A stretch of DNA of 64,000 nt from Flexivirga aerilata (GTDB taxonomy: Bacteria > Actinomycetota > Actinomycetes > Actinomycetales > Dermatophilaceae): positions 248,001-312,000 of the forward strand of contig NZ_JABENB010000001.1 of NCBI RefSeq assembly GCF_013002715.1. The letters are read 5' to 3'. Of the stretch, positions 45,961-54,829 are shown piece by piece. The notes beneath the pieces are model-generated. The model was given only the letters and a program-made list of their open reading frames with translations. It was not told where the DNA came from and made no database searches. Positions within the stretch are counted from its first letter, which is position 1, and every line of letters begins with the position of its first letter. Position numbers and translations under genes: made by a program.

Positions 45961-46384
45961 TTGCGCGTGCACAACCGGCGACCGTCGCGACTTGTGCACG
46001 CCCCGGGCCGGTTTCGCGTGCACACCCCGCAACCGTCGCGACTTGTGCACGGCCCAGGCCCATCCGCGTGCGCACCCCGCAACCGTCGCGACTTCTGCAC
46101 GCCTCGGCCGGCTTCGCGTGCACACCCCGCAACCGTCGCGACTTCTGCACGCCCCGGGCCGGCTTCGCGTGCACACCCCGCAACCGTCGCGACTTCTGCA
46201 CGCCGCACCGCCGGCCCGCTGTTTCGCGTGCACAACCGGCGACCGTAGCGACTTGTGCACGCCCCCAGCCGGTTTCGCGCGCACACCCCGCGACCGTCGC
46301 GACTTCTGCACGCCCCCCGGCCCGATCCGCGGTTTCGCGTGCACACCCCGCAACCGTCGCGACTTCTGCACGCGCAGGCGACGG
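45961..46384 (+). repeat. Eight-copy array of a GTGCAC...GTCGCGACTT...TGCAC element
   Basis: Each unit has a left arm GCGTGCACA, a middle CCCCGCAACCGTCGCGAC and a right arm TTSTGCACGC. In units 1 and 6 the arms GCGTGCACAA/TTGTGCACGC pair perfectly. The GACTT cores start at 45989, 46040, 46090, 46140, 46191, 46250, 46301 and 46361; the steps are 50-51 or 59-60 bp. All copies face the same way, between convergent genes. Open frames cross the array on both strands but change with each unit-length change, so it is treated as noncoding. Confidence 0.88.
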
Positions 46385-46429
46385 CCGAGGCCACAAGTCC
46401 CGCGAGGAGTCGGAGCAATCAAGCTCAGC

Positions 46430-47653
46430 TCAGTCGAACCAGACGTCGAGGCCGTAGTAGGGGAAGACGGCCTCGCGGGTGGCGATGACGGCGCGGTCGA
46501 CGGAGTTCTCGGGGTCGGCGCCGCCCGCCCAGGAGCGATACCAGACCTGGTCGTGCTCGGCTTGGCCGTCACCCATGCGCGCGGGGCCGGGGCGGCCGAA
46601 GGTGGCCTGCACGTGGTCGCGCCAGGTCTGCGGGATCGCGGTGTCGAGCGGGACCGGGCGGTGGGCGGCGATCGCGGTCAGGTGGGACCAGGCCCGCGGC
46701 ACGACGTCGATGAGTTCGTAACCGCCGCCGCCGAGGGCGATCCACTTGCCGCCGGTCATCTGGTGGGCGAGGTCGTGCAGGGTTTGGTATGCCGAGCGCT
46801 GCGCGTCCACCGACAGCGCCATGTGCGCCAACGGGTCGGAGTAGTGGGAGTCGCAGCCCTGCTGGGTGACCAGCACCTGCGGGTCGAACGCCCGCACCAG
46901 TTGGGGCACGACGGCGTGGAGTGCGCGCAGCCAGGGCCCGTCCCGGGTGCCGGGCGGCAGAGCGATGTTGATCGCGCTGCCGAGTGCGTCCGGTCCGCCG
47001 ATGTCGCCGGGGAAGCCGGTGCCCGGGAAGAGCACCCGCCCGGTCTCGTGGATCGAGATGGTCAGCACGCGGGGGTCGTTCCAGAAGATCCGCTCGACGC
47101 CGTCGCCGTGGTGGACGTCGACGTCGACGTAGGCGACGCGCTCGGCGCCGTTGTCCAGCAGCCACTGGATGCCGAGTGCCGCGTCGTTGTAGATGCAGAA
47201 GCCGGAGGCGTTGCCGCGCATCGCGTGGTGCAGCCCGCCGCCGAAGTTGACCCCGTGGTCGAGGGTGCCCCGCCATACGGCCTCAGCGAGTTGCACGGTG
47301 GAGCCGGCGATCAGCGAGGACGCCTCGTGCATGCCGGCGAAGGCGGGGTCGTCCTCGGTGCCGAGGCCGTAGGCCTGGTCCGCCCGGGCGGGGTCGGCCG
47401 ACGCCCGCCGCACTGCGTCGACGTAGTCGGGGTTGTGCACCCAGGTCAGGAAGTCGTCGGTGCCGCCGGGCAGCGACGGCGGCACGACCTCCAGGCCGGG
47501 TGCGTCGAAGACCCCGAGCTCACGGCACAGCCGCGCCGTCAGGTCGAGACGGATCGGGTTCATCGGGTGTTCGGGCCCGAAGTTGTATGCCGCGAGGCCT
47601 TCGTCCCAGACGACCTGCACCCGCGGATCTGCAGCACCCGCAGGCGAATTCAC
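46430..47653 (-). CDS. Acetoin utilization AcuC-like histone deacetylase family protein
   Basis: 407 residues, a class I HDAC-fold amidohydrolase. HPMNPIRLDLTARLCRELG, GGGLHHAMRGNASGFCIYND, then VAYVDVDVHHGDGVERIFW give the zinc ligands and catalytic histidines; SIHETGRVLFPGTG follows. AcuC is thought to deacetylate acetyl-CoA synthetase. No acs or acuA gene lies near, although a GNAT gene is the next one upstream on the same strand, 26 bp away. Confidence 0.92.
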   Translation of the reverse strand: MNSPAGAADPRVQVVWDEGLAAYNFGPEHPMNPIRLDLTARLCRELGVFDAPGLEVVPPSLPGGTDDFLTWVHNPDYVDAVRRASADPARADQAYGLGTEDDPAFAGMHEASSLIAGSTVQLAEAVWRGTLDHGVNFGGGLHHAMRGNASGFCIYNDAALGIQWLLDNGAERVAYVDVDVHHGDGVERIFWNDPRVLTISIHETGRVLFPGTGFPGDIGGPDALGSAINIALPPGTRDGPWLRALHAVVPQLVRAFDPQVLVTQQGCDSHYSDPLAHMALSVDAQRSAYQTLHDLAHQMTGGKWIALGGGGYELIDVVPRAWSHLTAIAAHRPVPLDTAIPQTWRDHVQATFGRPGPARMGDGQAEHDQVWYRSWAGGADPENSVDRAVIATREAVFPYYGLDVWFD

Positions 47654-47679
47654 TGCTAGCTCCCGACGTCGGGCCGGCG

Positions 47680-48219
47680 TCAGAGGACCGCGCTGGGCAC
47701 GGCACCCGGGTCGTCGCCGAGCGGGTAGATCATCGCCATCTCGTCCTCGGGGTCCTCGCCCTCCGGAGGCGTCGACGTCATCGGCCGGCGTCCGTCGGTG
47801 GGCCGGAAGCCGAAGCTGCTGGCGAAGGCGACGGCCCGGCCGTTGTCGGTGCCGACCCAGTAGATGACGAAGTCGTACTTGTCCTCGCGCGCCTGCTTCA
47901 CGCCCGCGTCGACGAGCTTCCAGGCCACGCCCTTGCCGCGCAGGTCGGGGCTCACCCAGAGGCCGAAGAGCTCGCTGATGCGTTCGTCGTCGGTGGGGCG
48001 CCGCCCGACCGAGACGACGCCGACCACCTGGTCACCGGACTCGGCGACCAGGCGACGGGACCGGCCCATGCGCTTGCGCCAGAAATCCTCGTCGTACTTC
48101 TCTTCCTGCGAGGCCGACGCCGCAAAGGCGTCCGGTGCCTCACGCAGTGCTGCGAGTCGAACGTCGCGGTAGACCTGCCAATCCTCTTCCCCGAGGGCCC
48201 GCACCGAGATGTCAGTCAT
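47680..48219 (-). CDS. GNAT-family N-acetyltransferase
   Basis: 179 residues. The acetyl-CoA-binding motif is FGLWVSPDLRGKGVAWKLV, followed by DFVIYWVGTDNGRAVAFASSFGF, standard GNAT. The C-terminal ~25 residues are acidic (EGEDPEDEMAMIYPL). It lies just upstream of acuC, reminiscent of acetyltransferase/deacetylase pairs acting on acetyl-CoA synthetase, but it is not clearly AcuA-like. The ATG at 48219 is taken. Confidence 0.88.
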   Translation of the reverse strand: MTDISVRALGEEDWQVYRDVRLAALREAPDAFAASASQEEKYDEDFWRKRMGRSRRLVAESGDQVVGVVSVGRRPTDDERISELFGLWVSPDLRGKGVAWKLVDAGVKQAREDKYDFVIYWVGTDNGRAVAFASSFGFRPTDGRRPMTSTPPEGEDPEDEMAMIYPLGDDPGAVPSAVL

Positions 48220-48289
48220 GGGCACAACTGTCGCACGCATCGCCTCGCGATGGTCATCAAGGTGTGCCCAACTGCACACCTGACAATCG

Positions 48290-49132
48290 TCAGACGTGGC
48301 CGGAGGCCAGGTCGTGCGAGCGCTTGGCGGCGGCCTCCATGGCGGTGAGGAACGCCGCGCGCACCTTGTGGTCGTCGAGTTCGCGCAACGCCGCCATCGT
48401 CGTGCCGCCGGGGCTGGACACCTGCTCGCGCAGGACCGTCGGGTGTTCGCCGGTCTCCTTGAGCATGGTCGCGGCGCCATACAGCGTCTGCACGACGAGC
48501 TCGGTGGAGGTGCCGCGCGGCAGGCCGAGCAGCACACCGGCCTCGATCATCGCCTCGACCACGTAGAAGATGTATGCCGGTCCGCTGCCGCTGATCGCGG
48601 TCACCGCGTCCAGCTGGTCCTCCGACAGCGAGACGACCTTGCCGCAGCCGCGCATCAGGTCCTGCGCCTCCCACAGGTGGTGGGTCTCGCAGTGCGCGCC
48701 CGCGCTGACGGCGGTCATCCCCTCGTCGACGAGCGCAGGGGTGTTGGGCATCACGCGCGCGACTGGTGTGCCCTCGGGCAGGTGCTCCTCCAGGAACGCC
48801 GTGGTGATGCCTGCGGCGATCGACACCACCAGCGCGCCCGGCTTGAGGTGCTGGCCGACCTCGCGCAACAGCCCGGCCATGTCCTGCGGCTTGACCGCGA
48901 TGACGACCGTCGTCGCGTCGGCAGCCGCCTCGGGCCCGGATCCGACTGACACCGAATACTTTTCGGCGATCGCCATCAGGCGCTCGGGACTGCGGTCGGC
49001 GACCACGATCTGCGAGGCGGGCCTGCCGGAGCGCAGCAGGCCCGACAGCAGCGCCTCGCCCATCACGCCTGCGCCGATCAGGGCGACGCGACGATCGGCG
49101 AATTCGCCTTGGCGTTCGGTGGTTTCGGCCAT
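48290..49132 (-). CDS. proC: Pyrroline-5-carboxylate reductase
   Basis: 280 residues. The NADP motif VALIGAGVMGEALLSGLLRSG and the C-terminal signature LREQVSSPGGTTMAALRELD are diagnostic. It makes proline from pyrroline-5-carboxylate. It lies 5 bp downstream of the proline dehydrogenase gene, which starts the reverse route, so synthetic and degradative genes share a transcription unit. Equivalent to M. tuberculosis Rv0500 in neighbourhood. Confidence 0.95.
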   Translation of the reverse strand: MAETTERQGEFADRRVALIGAGVMGEALLSGLLRSGRPASQIVVADRSPERLMAIAEKYSVSVGSGPEAAADATTVVIAVKPQDMAGLLREVGQHLKPGALVVSIAAGITTAFLEEHLPEGTPVARVMPNTPALVDEGMTAVSAGAHCETHHLWEAQDLMRGCGKVVSLSEDQLDAVTAISGSGPAYIFYVVEAMIEAGVLLGLPRGTSTELVVQTLYGAATMLKETGEHPTVLREQVSSPGGTTMAALRELDDHKVRAAFLTAMEAAAKRSHDLASGHV

Positions 49133-49137
49133 TGGTG

Positions 49138-50091
49138 TTACCCCTTCGTGGCGAGTGCTCGGAGGAAGAACATGGTGTTGGCGGGACGCTCCGCCATACG
49201 ACGCATGAGGTAGCCGTACCACTCGTCGCCGTACGGCACGTAGACGCGCATCTGATTGCCGGCAGCGGCGATCCGGCGCTGCTCGTCGGGCCGGATGCCG
49301 AAAAGCATTTGGAATTCGTAGGATTCGGGCGCACGCAGCTGCTTGTCGGCGAGCGACCGGGCGATCTCGATGAGTCGCGGGTCGTGGCTGGCGGCCATCG
49401 GATAGCCGTCGCCCTCCATCAGCACCTTCAGGCATCGCACGTATGACGCGTCGACGTCGTGGCTTTCCTGGTAGGCCACGGACTCCGGCTCCTTGTAGGC
49501 GCCCTTGCAGAGCCGGATGCGGCTGCCCTGGCCGGCGAGATCCCGGCAGTCGGCCTCGGTGCGGTGCAGGTAGGCCTGCAGGACCGCGCCCACCCACGGG
49601 AAGTCGGCGCGCAGGTCGCGCACGATGCCGAGGGTCGAGTCGGTGGTGGTGTGGTCCTCCATGTCGATGGTGACCGTGGTGCCGGCCTTGGCGGCCGCCT
49701 CGCAGATCTGGCGGGCGTTGTCGAGCGCGATCTTCTCGCCGTCCTGCGGCAGGGCCTGCCCGACGGCGCTGAGCTTGACGCTCACCTCGGCGGCGCCGGC
49801 CTTGGTCAGGTCGCGGGTGTGCAACTCCTGCAGCAGCGTCAGGTAGGCGTCGCGGGTGCGGCTGGCCTGTGCGACGTCGAGGGTGTCCTCGCCGAGGAAG
49901 TCGATGGTCGCGAGGCGCCCGTCGCCGACCAGGTCGGCGACCGCCTGCACGCATTCGGCGGTGCCGTCGCCGGCGACGAAGCGACGCACGACGTCGCGGC
50001 TGACCGGCGCCTTCTCGATCACCTGGCGCACCGCTTTGCTGCGGCTGAGGCCGAGCAGTCCTTGTCGCAGTGCAGCGCTGGCGTCGATCAC
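49138..50091 (-). CDS. Proline dehydrogenase
   Basis: 317 residues, an FAD-binding TIM barrel. VSVKLSAVGQALP, VTIDMEDHTTTDSTL, VLQAYLHRTEADCRDL, IRLCKGAYKEP and FQMLFGIRPDEQRR are the ordered PRODH motifs. It is the monofunctional form; the partner P5C dehydrogenase is not in the window. The start is GTG at 50091. Confidence 0.94.
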   Translation of the reverse strand: MIDASAALRQGLLGLSRSKAVRQVIEKAPVSRDVVRRFVAGDGTAECVQAVADLVGDGRLATIDFLGEDTLDVAQASRTRDAYLTLLQELHTRDLTKAGAAEVSVKLSAVGQALPQDGEKIALDNARQICEAAAKAGTTVTIDMEDHTTTDSTLGIVRDLRADFPWVGAVLQAYLHRTEADCRDLAGQGSRIRLCKGAYKEPESVAYQESHDVDASYVRCLKVLMEGDGYPMAASHDPRLIEIARSLADKQLRAPESYEFQMLFGIRPDEQRRIAAAGNQMRVYVPYGDEWYGYLMRRMAERPANTMFFLRALATKG

Positions 50092-50274
50092 GGGGGGCTC
50101 CTTCTGGGATGCGTGCGCGCCCGGTCGGGAGTGTGACCTGGGCTACCGAGCAGCGTAGGCAGGCGGTCCGGCACGGCGTACATCGGCCGGTGAAATTCGC
50201 CTCGCGTGCGCGCCGTCCGTGCTCGCTGTCCGTGCGCGCCCTTCCTCGCCCGCGCCTTTCCTCGCACCGACCAA

Positions 50275-50340
50275 CCCTGACGGTCGGATTCACGTTTGAC
50301 GGTCGAATTCGACCGTCAAACGTCAATCGGACCGTCAGGG
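50275..50340. terminator. 66-bp near-perfect palindrome at the end of the MarR gene
   Basis: Thirty-one of 33 base pairs match across the centre (50307/50308). The inner 30 bp (CGTTTGACGGTCGAA and its exact complement) are perfect with no loop. The MarR stop codon lies inside the right arm. The TGACGGTC motif occurs four times. It is the likely terminator for the MarR gene, ahead of the proline genes, though far longer than needed. Confidence 0.7.
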
Positions 50341-50817
50341 AACGCGCGGACCGCCGCCCAGCCAGCCGATCGTGTCGGTCCGGATCACCGGGTCGCCGGT
50401 CAGACTTCGCAGCGACCGCTCGACACCCGCGAGCGCACTGTCCCCGATCCGGCCGGCGATCTCGCGGTGGATCTCGTCGAAGGCGTCCGCCGACGCGGCG
50501 AGCAGATCGCGACCACGACGAGTGAGGGTCACCGTGCGACGCCGGCCGTCGCCCGGATCGACAGATCGCTGCAGGTAGCCGCGCTCCCCCAACTGCTCGA
50601 GCGTCTTGCCCGCGGCCTGCTTGCTGACCGCGAGAGCGCCCGCGAGCTCCACCGCCGACGAAGCACCCGCCGAAATCGCCTGCAAGGCATAGCCATCCGC
50701 AGGGCGCGCATCCGGGAACCCACGCTCGGCAAGCCGCCGGTGGAGCTCGTCGACGATCATCCGGTAGCCGGCGAAGAGCAGCATCGGCAGTTCATGCCCA
50801 CGTCCGGGTTCGGTCAT
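50335..50817 (-). CDS. MarR-family regulator divergent from CMD-domain gene
   Basis: 160 residues with the winged helix ADGYALQAISAGASSAVELAGALAVSKQAAGKTLEQLGERGYL and wing RSVDPGDGRRRTVTLTRRG. It starts at 50817, 72 bp from the divergent carboxymuconolactone-decarboxylase-type gene, with palindromic sites between them. It probably represses that gene and itself. Confidence 0.88.
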   Translation of the reverse strand: MTEPGRGHELPMLLFAGYRMIVDELHRRLAERGFPDARPADGYALQAISAGASSAVELAGALAVSKQAAGKTLEQLGERGYLQRSVDPGDGRRRTVTLTRRGRDLLAASADAFDEIHREIAGRIGDSALAGVERSLRSLTGDPVIRTDTIGWLGGGPRVP

Positions 50818-50826
50818 TCCCCCACG

Positions 50827-50847
50827 ATAGACAATCGAGTTGTCTAT
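50827..50847. promoter_or_regulatory. MarR operator with 8-bp arms
   Basis: ATAGACAA-TCGAG-TTGTCTAT is a perfect 8+8 inverted repeat. A second half-site copy, GAGTTGTCTAT, follows at 50858, with CAACTGAGTTG just before it. All lie between the divergent MarR and CMD genes. Confidence 0.65.
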
Positions 50848-50888
50848 ATGGTCAACTGAGTTGTCTATTTACGTTGTGGAGGTGCCGC

Positions 50889-51398
50889 ATGACCGACCCG
50901 TTCCGGCCGCTCGATCCCGCCGAGGCCGACCCACCCCTCTCCGAGACCTTGCGCGCAGTCGCGCTGCCGGGCGGCGGCCTGCCCGAGGCCGTCGCGCGAA
51001 TGGCGCACTCACCCGTCACGCTGCAGACGTTCCTGGCCGCCAACGCGCGACTGCAGGAGTCGGTGCTCCCGCCATACGACCGTGAGGTGGTGATCCTGAC
51101 GGTGGCGGTCCGCAACGGCTGCGAAGTCTGCATCACCATGCACAGCAACGCGTTTCGTCGACTCGGCGCCGACGACCACCAACTCCGCCAAGCGATCGGC
51201 GGCGCGGGCGTCGACAGCCGGATCGGCGCGCTCCGGAGCTTCACGCTCGCGATGATCGACCGCACCGGCGCCGTCACCGACGACGAGCGCGACGCGTTCC
51301 TGCGTGCCGGCTACTCGCCACGAGCCGCTCTGGAGGTGGCGCTGATCATCGGCACCTACACGATCTCGACGTTCGCCAACCGACTCACCCGCGCCTGA
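50889..51398 (+). CDS. Carboxymuconolactone decarboxylase (AhpD-like) family protein
   Basis: 169 residues, all-helical. The redox pair and histidine NGCEVCITMHSNAFRR are the AhpD-like CxxC...H site, so a peroxidase-type activity is more likely than decarboxylation. GGAGG lies 6 nt before the ATG. Under a divergent MarR, the pair looks like an oxidant- or thiol-stress switch; that is inference. Confidence 0.88.
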   Translation: MTDPFRPLDPAEADPPLSETLRAVALPGGGLPEAVARMAHSPVTLQTFLAANARLQESVLPPYDREVVILTVAVRNGCEVCITMHSNAFRRLGADDHQLRQAIGGAGVDSRIGALRSFTLAMIDRTGAVTDDERDAFLRAGYSPRAALEVALIIGTYTISTFANRLTRA

Positions 51399-51400
51399 CC

Positions 51401-52210
51401 TCAGTCGGCCGCGGCGGCGAAGTGCAGGCGGGCGAAGGCGAGCGCCTCGGCGAGGTCGAGCTCGCGTTGCTCCTGGGTGACTTTGCGGGTGCCGACCTCG
51501 AGCACGATGTCGCCGTCATAGCCGTCGCGGGCCAGCCGCTCGAGCACCTCGGCGCACGGCTGGCTGCCGCGACCCGGCACCAGGTGCTCGTCCTTGAACG
51601 ACCCGGACCCGTCGGCGAGGTGGATGTGCGCCAGCCGGTCGCCGAGGGCCTCCTGCATCGCGAGCGCGTCGGAGCCGGCGGTCGCGGTGTGCGACAGGTC
51701 GAGCGTGACGTGGTCGTAGTCGATCTCGACGGGGTCCCAGCCGGGCAGGTAGGCCTGCATCTCGCGCTGGCGGGCCCGCCACGGGAACATGTTCTCGACC
51801 GCGATCCGCACGTCGGTCTCGGTGCCGCGCTGCTTGATCCCCTCGACGAAATCGGCGGCGTAGTCGCGCTGCCAGCGGAAGGGCGGGTGGACCACGACGG
51901 TGTCGGCCCCGACCTCCTCGGCGAGGTTGATGGAGTTGTCCACCTTCGGCCAGGGCTCGGTGCCCCAAATCCGTTGTGTCAGAAGAAGAGTCGGCGCATG
52001 GATCGAGACAACCGGTATGCCGTAGTGATCGACCAGCTTGCGCAGGGCGCCCGGCTCCTGGCTGACCGGGTCGGTCCAGACCATCACCTCGACGCCGTCG
52101 TAGCCGAGACGGTCGGCCATCGCGAACGCGTCGACGACGCCGAGGGGGTAGACCGAGGAGGTGGACAGCGCGATCCGCGCTTCCGGCACCTTCACCTTGG
52201 CGGCGTCCAT
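51401..52210 (-). CDS. Sugar phosphate isomerase/epimerase family (TIM barrel)
   Basis: 269 residues of the xylose-isomerase-like fold. Metal ligands are suggested by [36 protein letters not shown] and IVLEVGTRK. It equals M. tuberculosis Rv0498 in neighbourhood. Its start overlaps the stop of the Ppx/GppA gene by one base (TGATG), so the two are co-translated. The substrate is unknown. Confidence 0.88.
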   Translation of the reverse strand: MDAAKVKVPEARIALSTSSVYPLGVVDAFAMADRLGYDGVEVMVWTDPVSQEPGALRKLVDHYGIPVVSIHAPTLLLTQRIWGTEPWPKVDNSINLAEEVGADTVVVHPPFRWQRDYAADFVEGIKQRGTETDVRIAVENMFPWRARQREMQAYLPGWDPVEIDYDHVTLDLSHTATAGSDALAMQEALGDRLAHIHLADGSGSFKDEHLVPGRGSQPCAEVLERLARDGYDGDIVLEVGTRKVTQEQRELDLAEALAFARLHFAAAAD

Positions 52211-53136
52211 CACGAATCCAGCCAGTCCAGCCGCCGCAGGATGACCCCCTCGCGCAGCGCCCACGGACACAGGTCGAGGCGCGGCACGTCGAAGATGTCC
52301 ATGGCCGCGAGCACGACCATCGCGCCGGCGAGCAGTTGCCGGGACCGGCTCACCGAAACGCCTGGGAGCGTTGCGCGTTCGGCGGCAGTCATGGTCGCGA
52401 GGCGAGGCACCAGCTCGCGCAGCGCCTCCCGGTCGAGAGAGCGCTCGACATAGGGGCCCTCGCCGCTCGGCGCCGCCCCGGTGACGCGCGCCAGCGAGCG
52501 GATCGTCTTGCTGGTGCCGACGTAACGATCGGGGGTGCCGACCTTGGTGACGTCGCGGGCGACGCGGGCGATGTCGGAGCGGATCTGTTTGCGCAGCACC
52601 TTGAGGTCGGCGCGGTCCGGCGGGTCGCCGGGCAGGTCGCGGGTGAGCCGGCCCGCACCCAGCGGCAGGCTGAGCGCGACGTCCGGCTCCTCGTCGATGC
52701 CGGCCGCGAACTCCAGCGATCCGCCGCCGATGTCGACCACGAGCATTCGACCCGCCGACCAGCCGAACCAGCGGCGTACGGCGAGAAACGTCAGCCGCGA
52801 CTCCTCCGGCCCGCTCAGCACCTGCAGATCCACGCCGGTGCGTTCGCGCACCGCGGCGAGCACCGCCTCGCCGTTCGGGGCCTCACGGATCGCGCTGGTG
52901 GCGAAGGCGAGCAGGTCCTCGATGCCCTGGTCCTCGGCGATCGTCAGGCACTCGCCGACAAAGCCGATCAGCCGCTCGACGCCCTCGCGGGCGATCGATC
53001 CGTCGGCGGTGGTGTGCTCCGACAGCCGCAGTTCGCGCTTGTGGGAGCTGGCCGGCAGCGGGTGCGCGCCACGGTGGGCGTCGACCACGAGCAGGTGCAC
53101 CGTGTTGGAGCCAACGTCGATCACCCCGAGCCGCAT
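52210..53136 (-). CDS. Ppx/GppA-family exopolyphosphatase/phosphatase
   Basis: 308 residues. The ASKHA phosphate motifs are [40 protein letters not shown] and [15 protein letters not shown]. The short form without a C-terminal HD domain is the actinobacterial Ppx1 type (like M. tuberculosis Rv0496), which hydrolyses short polyphosphate. The ATG at 53136 is taken. It is divergent from the Cys/His-rich gene. Confidence 0.9.
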   Translation of the reverse strand: MRLGVIDVGSNTVHLLVVDAHRGAHPLPASSHKRELRLSEHTTADGSIAREGVERLIGFVGECLTIAEDQGIEDLLAFATSAIREAPNGEAVLAAVRERTGVDLQVLSGPEESRLTFLAVRRWFGWSAGRMLVVDIGGGSLEFAAGIDEEPDVALSLPLGAGRLTRDLPGDPPDRADLKVLRKQIRSDIARVARDVTKVGTPDRYVGTSKTIRSLARVTGAAPSGEGPYVERSLDREALRELVPRLATMTAAERATLPGVSVSRSRQLLAGAMVVLAAMDIFDVPRLDLCPWALREGVILRRLDWLDS

Positions 53137-53268
53137 GCCGCCAACGCTAGTGCACGCGGCCGCCGCGGCAGTGCAGTCGTCCGCGACCGCCCCGCAACAC
53201 TGCGAGCAACACGGCGGGCAACCGTCGCGCCGTCGGCACGCTCGAACTCGCCACCTACCATGGCGCCC

Positions 53269-54111
53269 GTGGCCGAGACACCGCTGGAGATTGCCCGCAC
53301 CTGGGTCGAGTTCGACAACCCCGACGACCCGGCGGAACGCTTCCGATGCGACCTGACCTGGCTCACCTCGTCGTGGACGTGCATCTTCGGCGCCGGCTGC
53401 CAGGGCATCTACGCCGACGCCCCTGACGTCGGCTGCTGCACCCTGGGCGCCCACTTCGCCGACAAGGACGACCTGAAGAACATCAAGAAGGTCGTCGCCG
53501 AACTCGGTGAGGACGAGTGGCAGTACTACGACGAGGGCCACAGCAAGGCCGGCTGGCGCGAGAAGGAGGACGGCGACTGGAAGACCCGCGTGGTCGACGG
53601 CGCCTGCATCTTCCACAACCGCCCCGGCTTCCCGGCCGGCACCGGCTGCGCGCTGCACCAGCACGCGATGCTCACCGGTGTGCCGCCGCACACGATCAAA
53701 CCGGAGGTCTGCTGGCAGCTGCCGATCCGCCGCACCTTCCGCACCGTCGAGCTCAACGACGAGACGTCCTACCTCGAGATCTCGATCGGCGAGTACGACC
53801 GCCGCGGCTGGGGGCCGGGCGGACACGACCTCGACTGGTATTGCTCCGGCAATCCCGAGGCGCACGTGGGGGTTTCGCCGGTCTACGTGTCCAACGAGGG
53901 CGAGTTGCGTCACCTCATGGGCGATGCGGCGTATGACGAATTGGCGATCCGCTGCGAGGCGCATCTGCTGCAAGCCACCGCGCTGCGCGAGGCGGGCCGT
54001 GGCGCCCGCAAGCTGCTGCCGCTCTTCGTGCACCCGGCCACCCTGGCTGCTGAGGAGGCCGCCGACGCCGCGGCTGCCACCACGAAGAAGCCGCGGAAGA
54101 AGGCTCGATGA
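53269..54111 (+). CDS. Conserved Cys/His-rich protein (Rv0495c-like)
   Basis: About 280 residues, function unknown. Cysteines and histidines are strikingly ordered: [44 protein letters not shown] and [14 protein letters not shown], suggesting a bound metal or Fe-S centre. The C-terminus is Ala/Lys-rich. It matches M. tuberculosis Rv0495c, also beside the Ppx gene. GTG at 53269 is chosen because TACCAT precedes it by 7 nt (leaderless pattern); ATG at 53260 is the alternative. It overlaps the methyltransferase gene by ATGA. Confidence 0.85.
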   Translation: MAETPLEIARTWVEFDNPDDPAERFRCDLTWLTSSWTCIFGAGCQGIYADAPDVGCCTLGAHFADKDDLKNIKKVVAELGEDEWQYYDEGHSKAGWREKEDGDWKTRVVDGACIFHNRPGFPAGTGCALHQHAMLTGVPPHTIKPEVCWQLPIRRTFRTVELNDETSYLEISIGEYDRRGWGPGGHDLDWYCSGNPEAHVGVSPVYVSNEGELRHLMGDAAYDELAIRCEAHLLQATALREAGRGARKLLPLFVHPATLAAEEAADAAAATTKKPRKKAR

Positions 54112-54821
54112 CCCGGCCGCCGTCCTACGACCCGATCCCGTCGCCGAACATCTGGGAACACCCCGACACCTACGAGATCGAGAACCGTGGCGTCGACCCC
54201 GACGGCCTGCTCTGGGCGGCGATGCGCCAGGTGCGCGACTGGGCGGGGGCCGACGTGCTCGACATCGGCTGCGGGTCCGGCTATCACTTGCCCTACTTCG
54301 CACGCACCGCGCGCCGGGTGATCGGCGTCGAACCGCACGAGCCCCTCACCCGTGCCGCGCAGTCACGGGTGCGCGGTCTCGGCCTCGCCGAGGACCTCGT
54401 CGACGTGCGGCTCGGCGCGGCGGAGGCCCTTCCGGTGGAAGATGATTCGGTCGACGTGGCGCACGCCCGGTGGTCCTACTTCTTCGGCGGCGGGTGCGAA
54501 CCGGGCCTGGCGGAGCTGCAGCGGGTGATGCGGCCGGGCGGCGTCGCGTTCGTGATCGACAACGACGCGTCGCGGTCGACATTCGGAGAGTGGTTCCGCG
54601 CGGAGCTGCCGGCATACGACCCGGTGGGTGTCGAACGCTTCTGGCAGCGGCAGGGGTTCACCTCGACGCCGGTGACGATGCGGTGGGCGTTCGACACCCG
54701 CGCCGACTTCGAGTCGGTGGTGCGCATCGAGTTCACCCCCGATCACGCAGACCGCATCCTCGCCGAACACGAAGGCACCGGAGTCGATTACGCGGTCTTC
54801 GTGCGGTCGAAGACCTACTGA
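54108..54821 (+). CDS. Class I SAM-dependent methyltransferase
   Basis: 237 residues. Motif I is [16 protein letters not shown], then VIGVEPHE and [20 protein letters not shown] as in UbiE/Methyltransf_11 proteins. It is translationally coupled (ATGA) to the Cys/His-rich protein gene. The acceptor is unknown; the pairing hints that the two proteins share a pathway. It converges on radA with 8 bp between stops. Confidence 0.88.
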   Translation: MTRPPSYDPIPSPNIWEHPDTYEIENRGVDPDGLLWAAMRQVRDWAGADVLDIGCGSGYHLPYFARTARRVIGVEPHEPLTRAAQSRVRGLGLAEDLVDVRLGAAEALPVEDDSVDVAHARWSYFFGGGCEPGLAELQRVMRPGGVAFVIDNDASRSTFGEWFRAELPAYDPVGVERFWQRQGFTSTPVTMRWAFDTRADFESVVRIEFTPDHADRILAEHEGTGVDYAVFVRSKTY

Positions 54822-54829
54822 GACAAGAC

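Noticed and set aside
45961..46384. CRISPR array
   Set aside because: Repeats are degenerate and self-complementary, between-unit sequence is short and GC-rich with no unique spacers, and no cas genes are present.
45105..46418. Open frames running through the 46-kb repeat array on both strands
   Set aside because: They only join the end of the hydrolase or its antisense to array units; frames shift with the variable unit length and no start or ribosome binding site fits.
48275..48288. CTGAC-AATC-GTCAG inverted repeat before proC stop as an operator
   Set aside because: Arms of five bases between co-directional genes are expected by chance in this composition.
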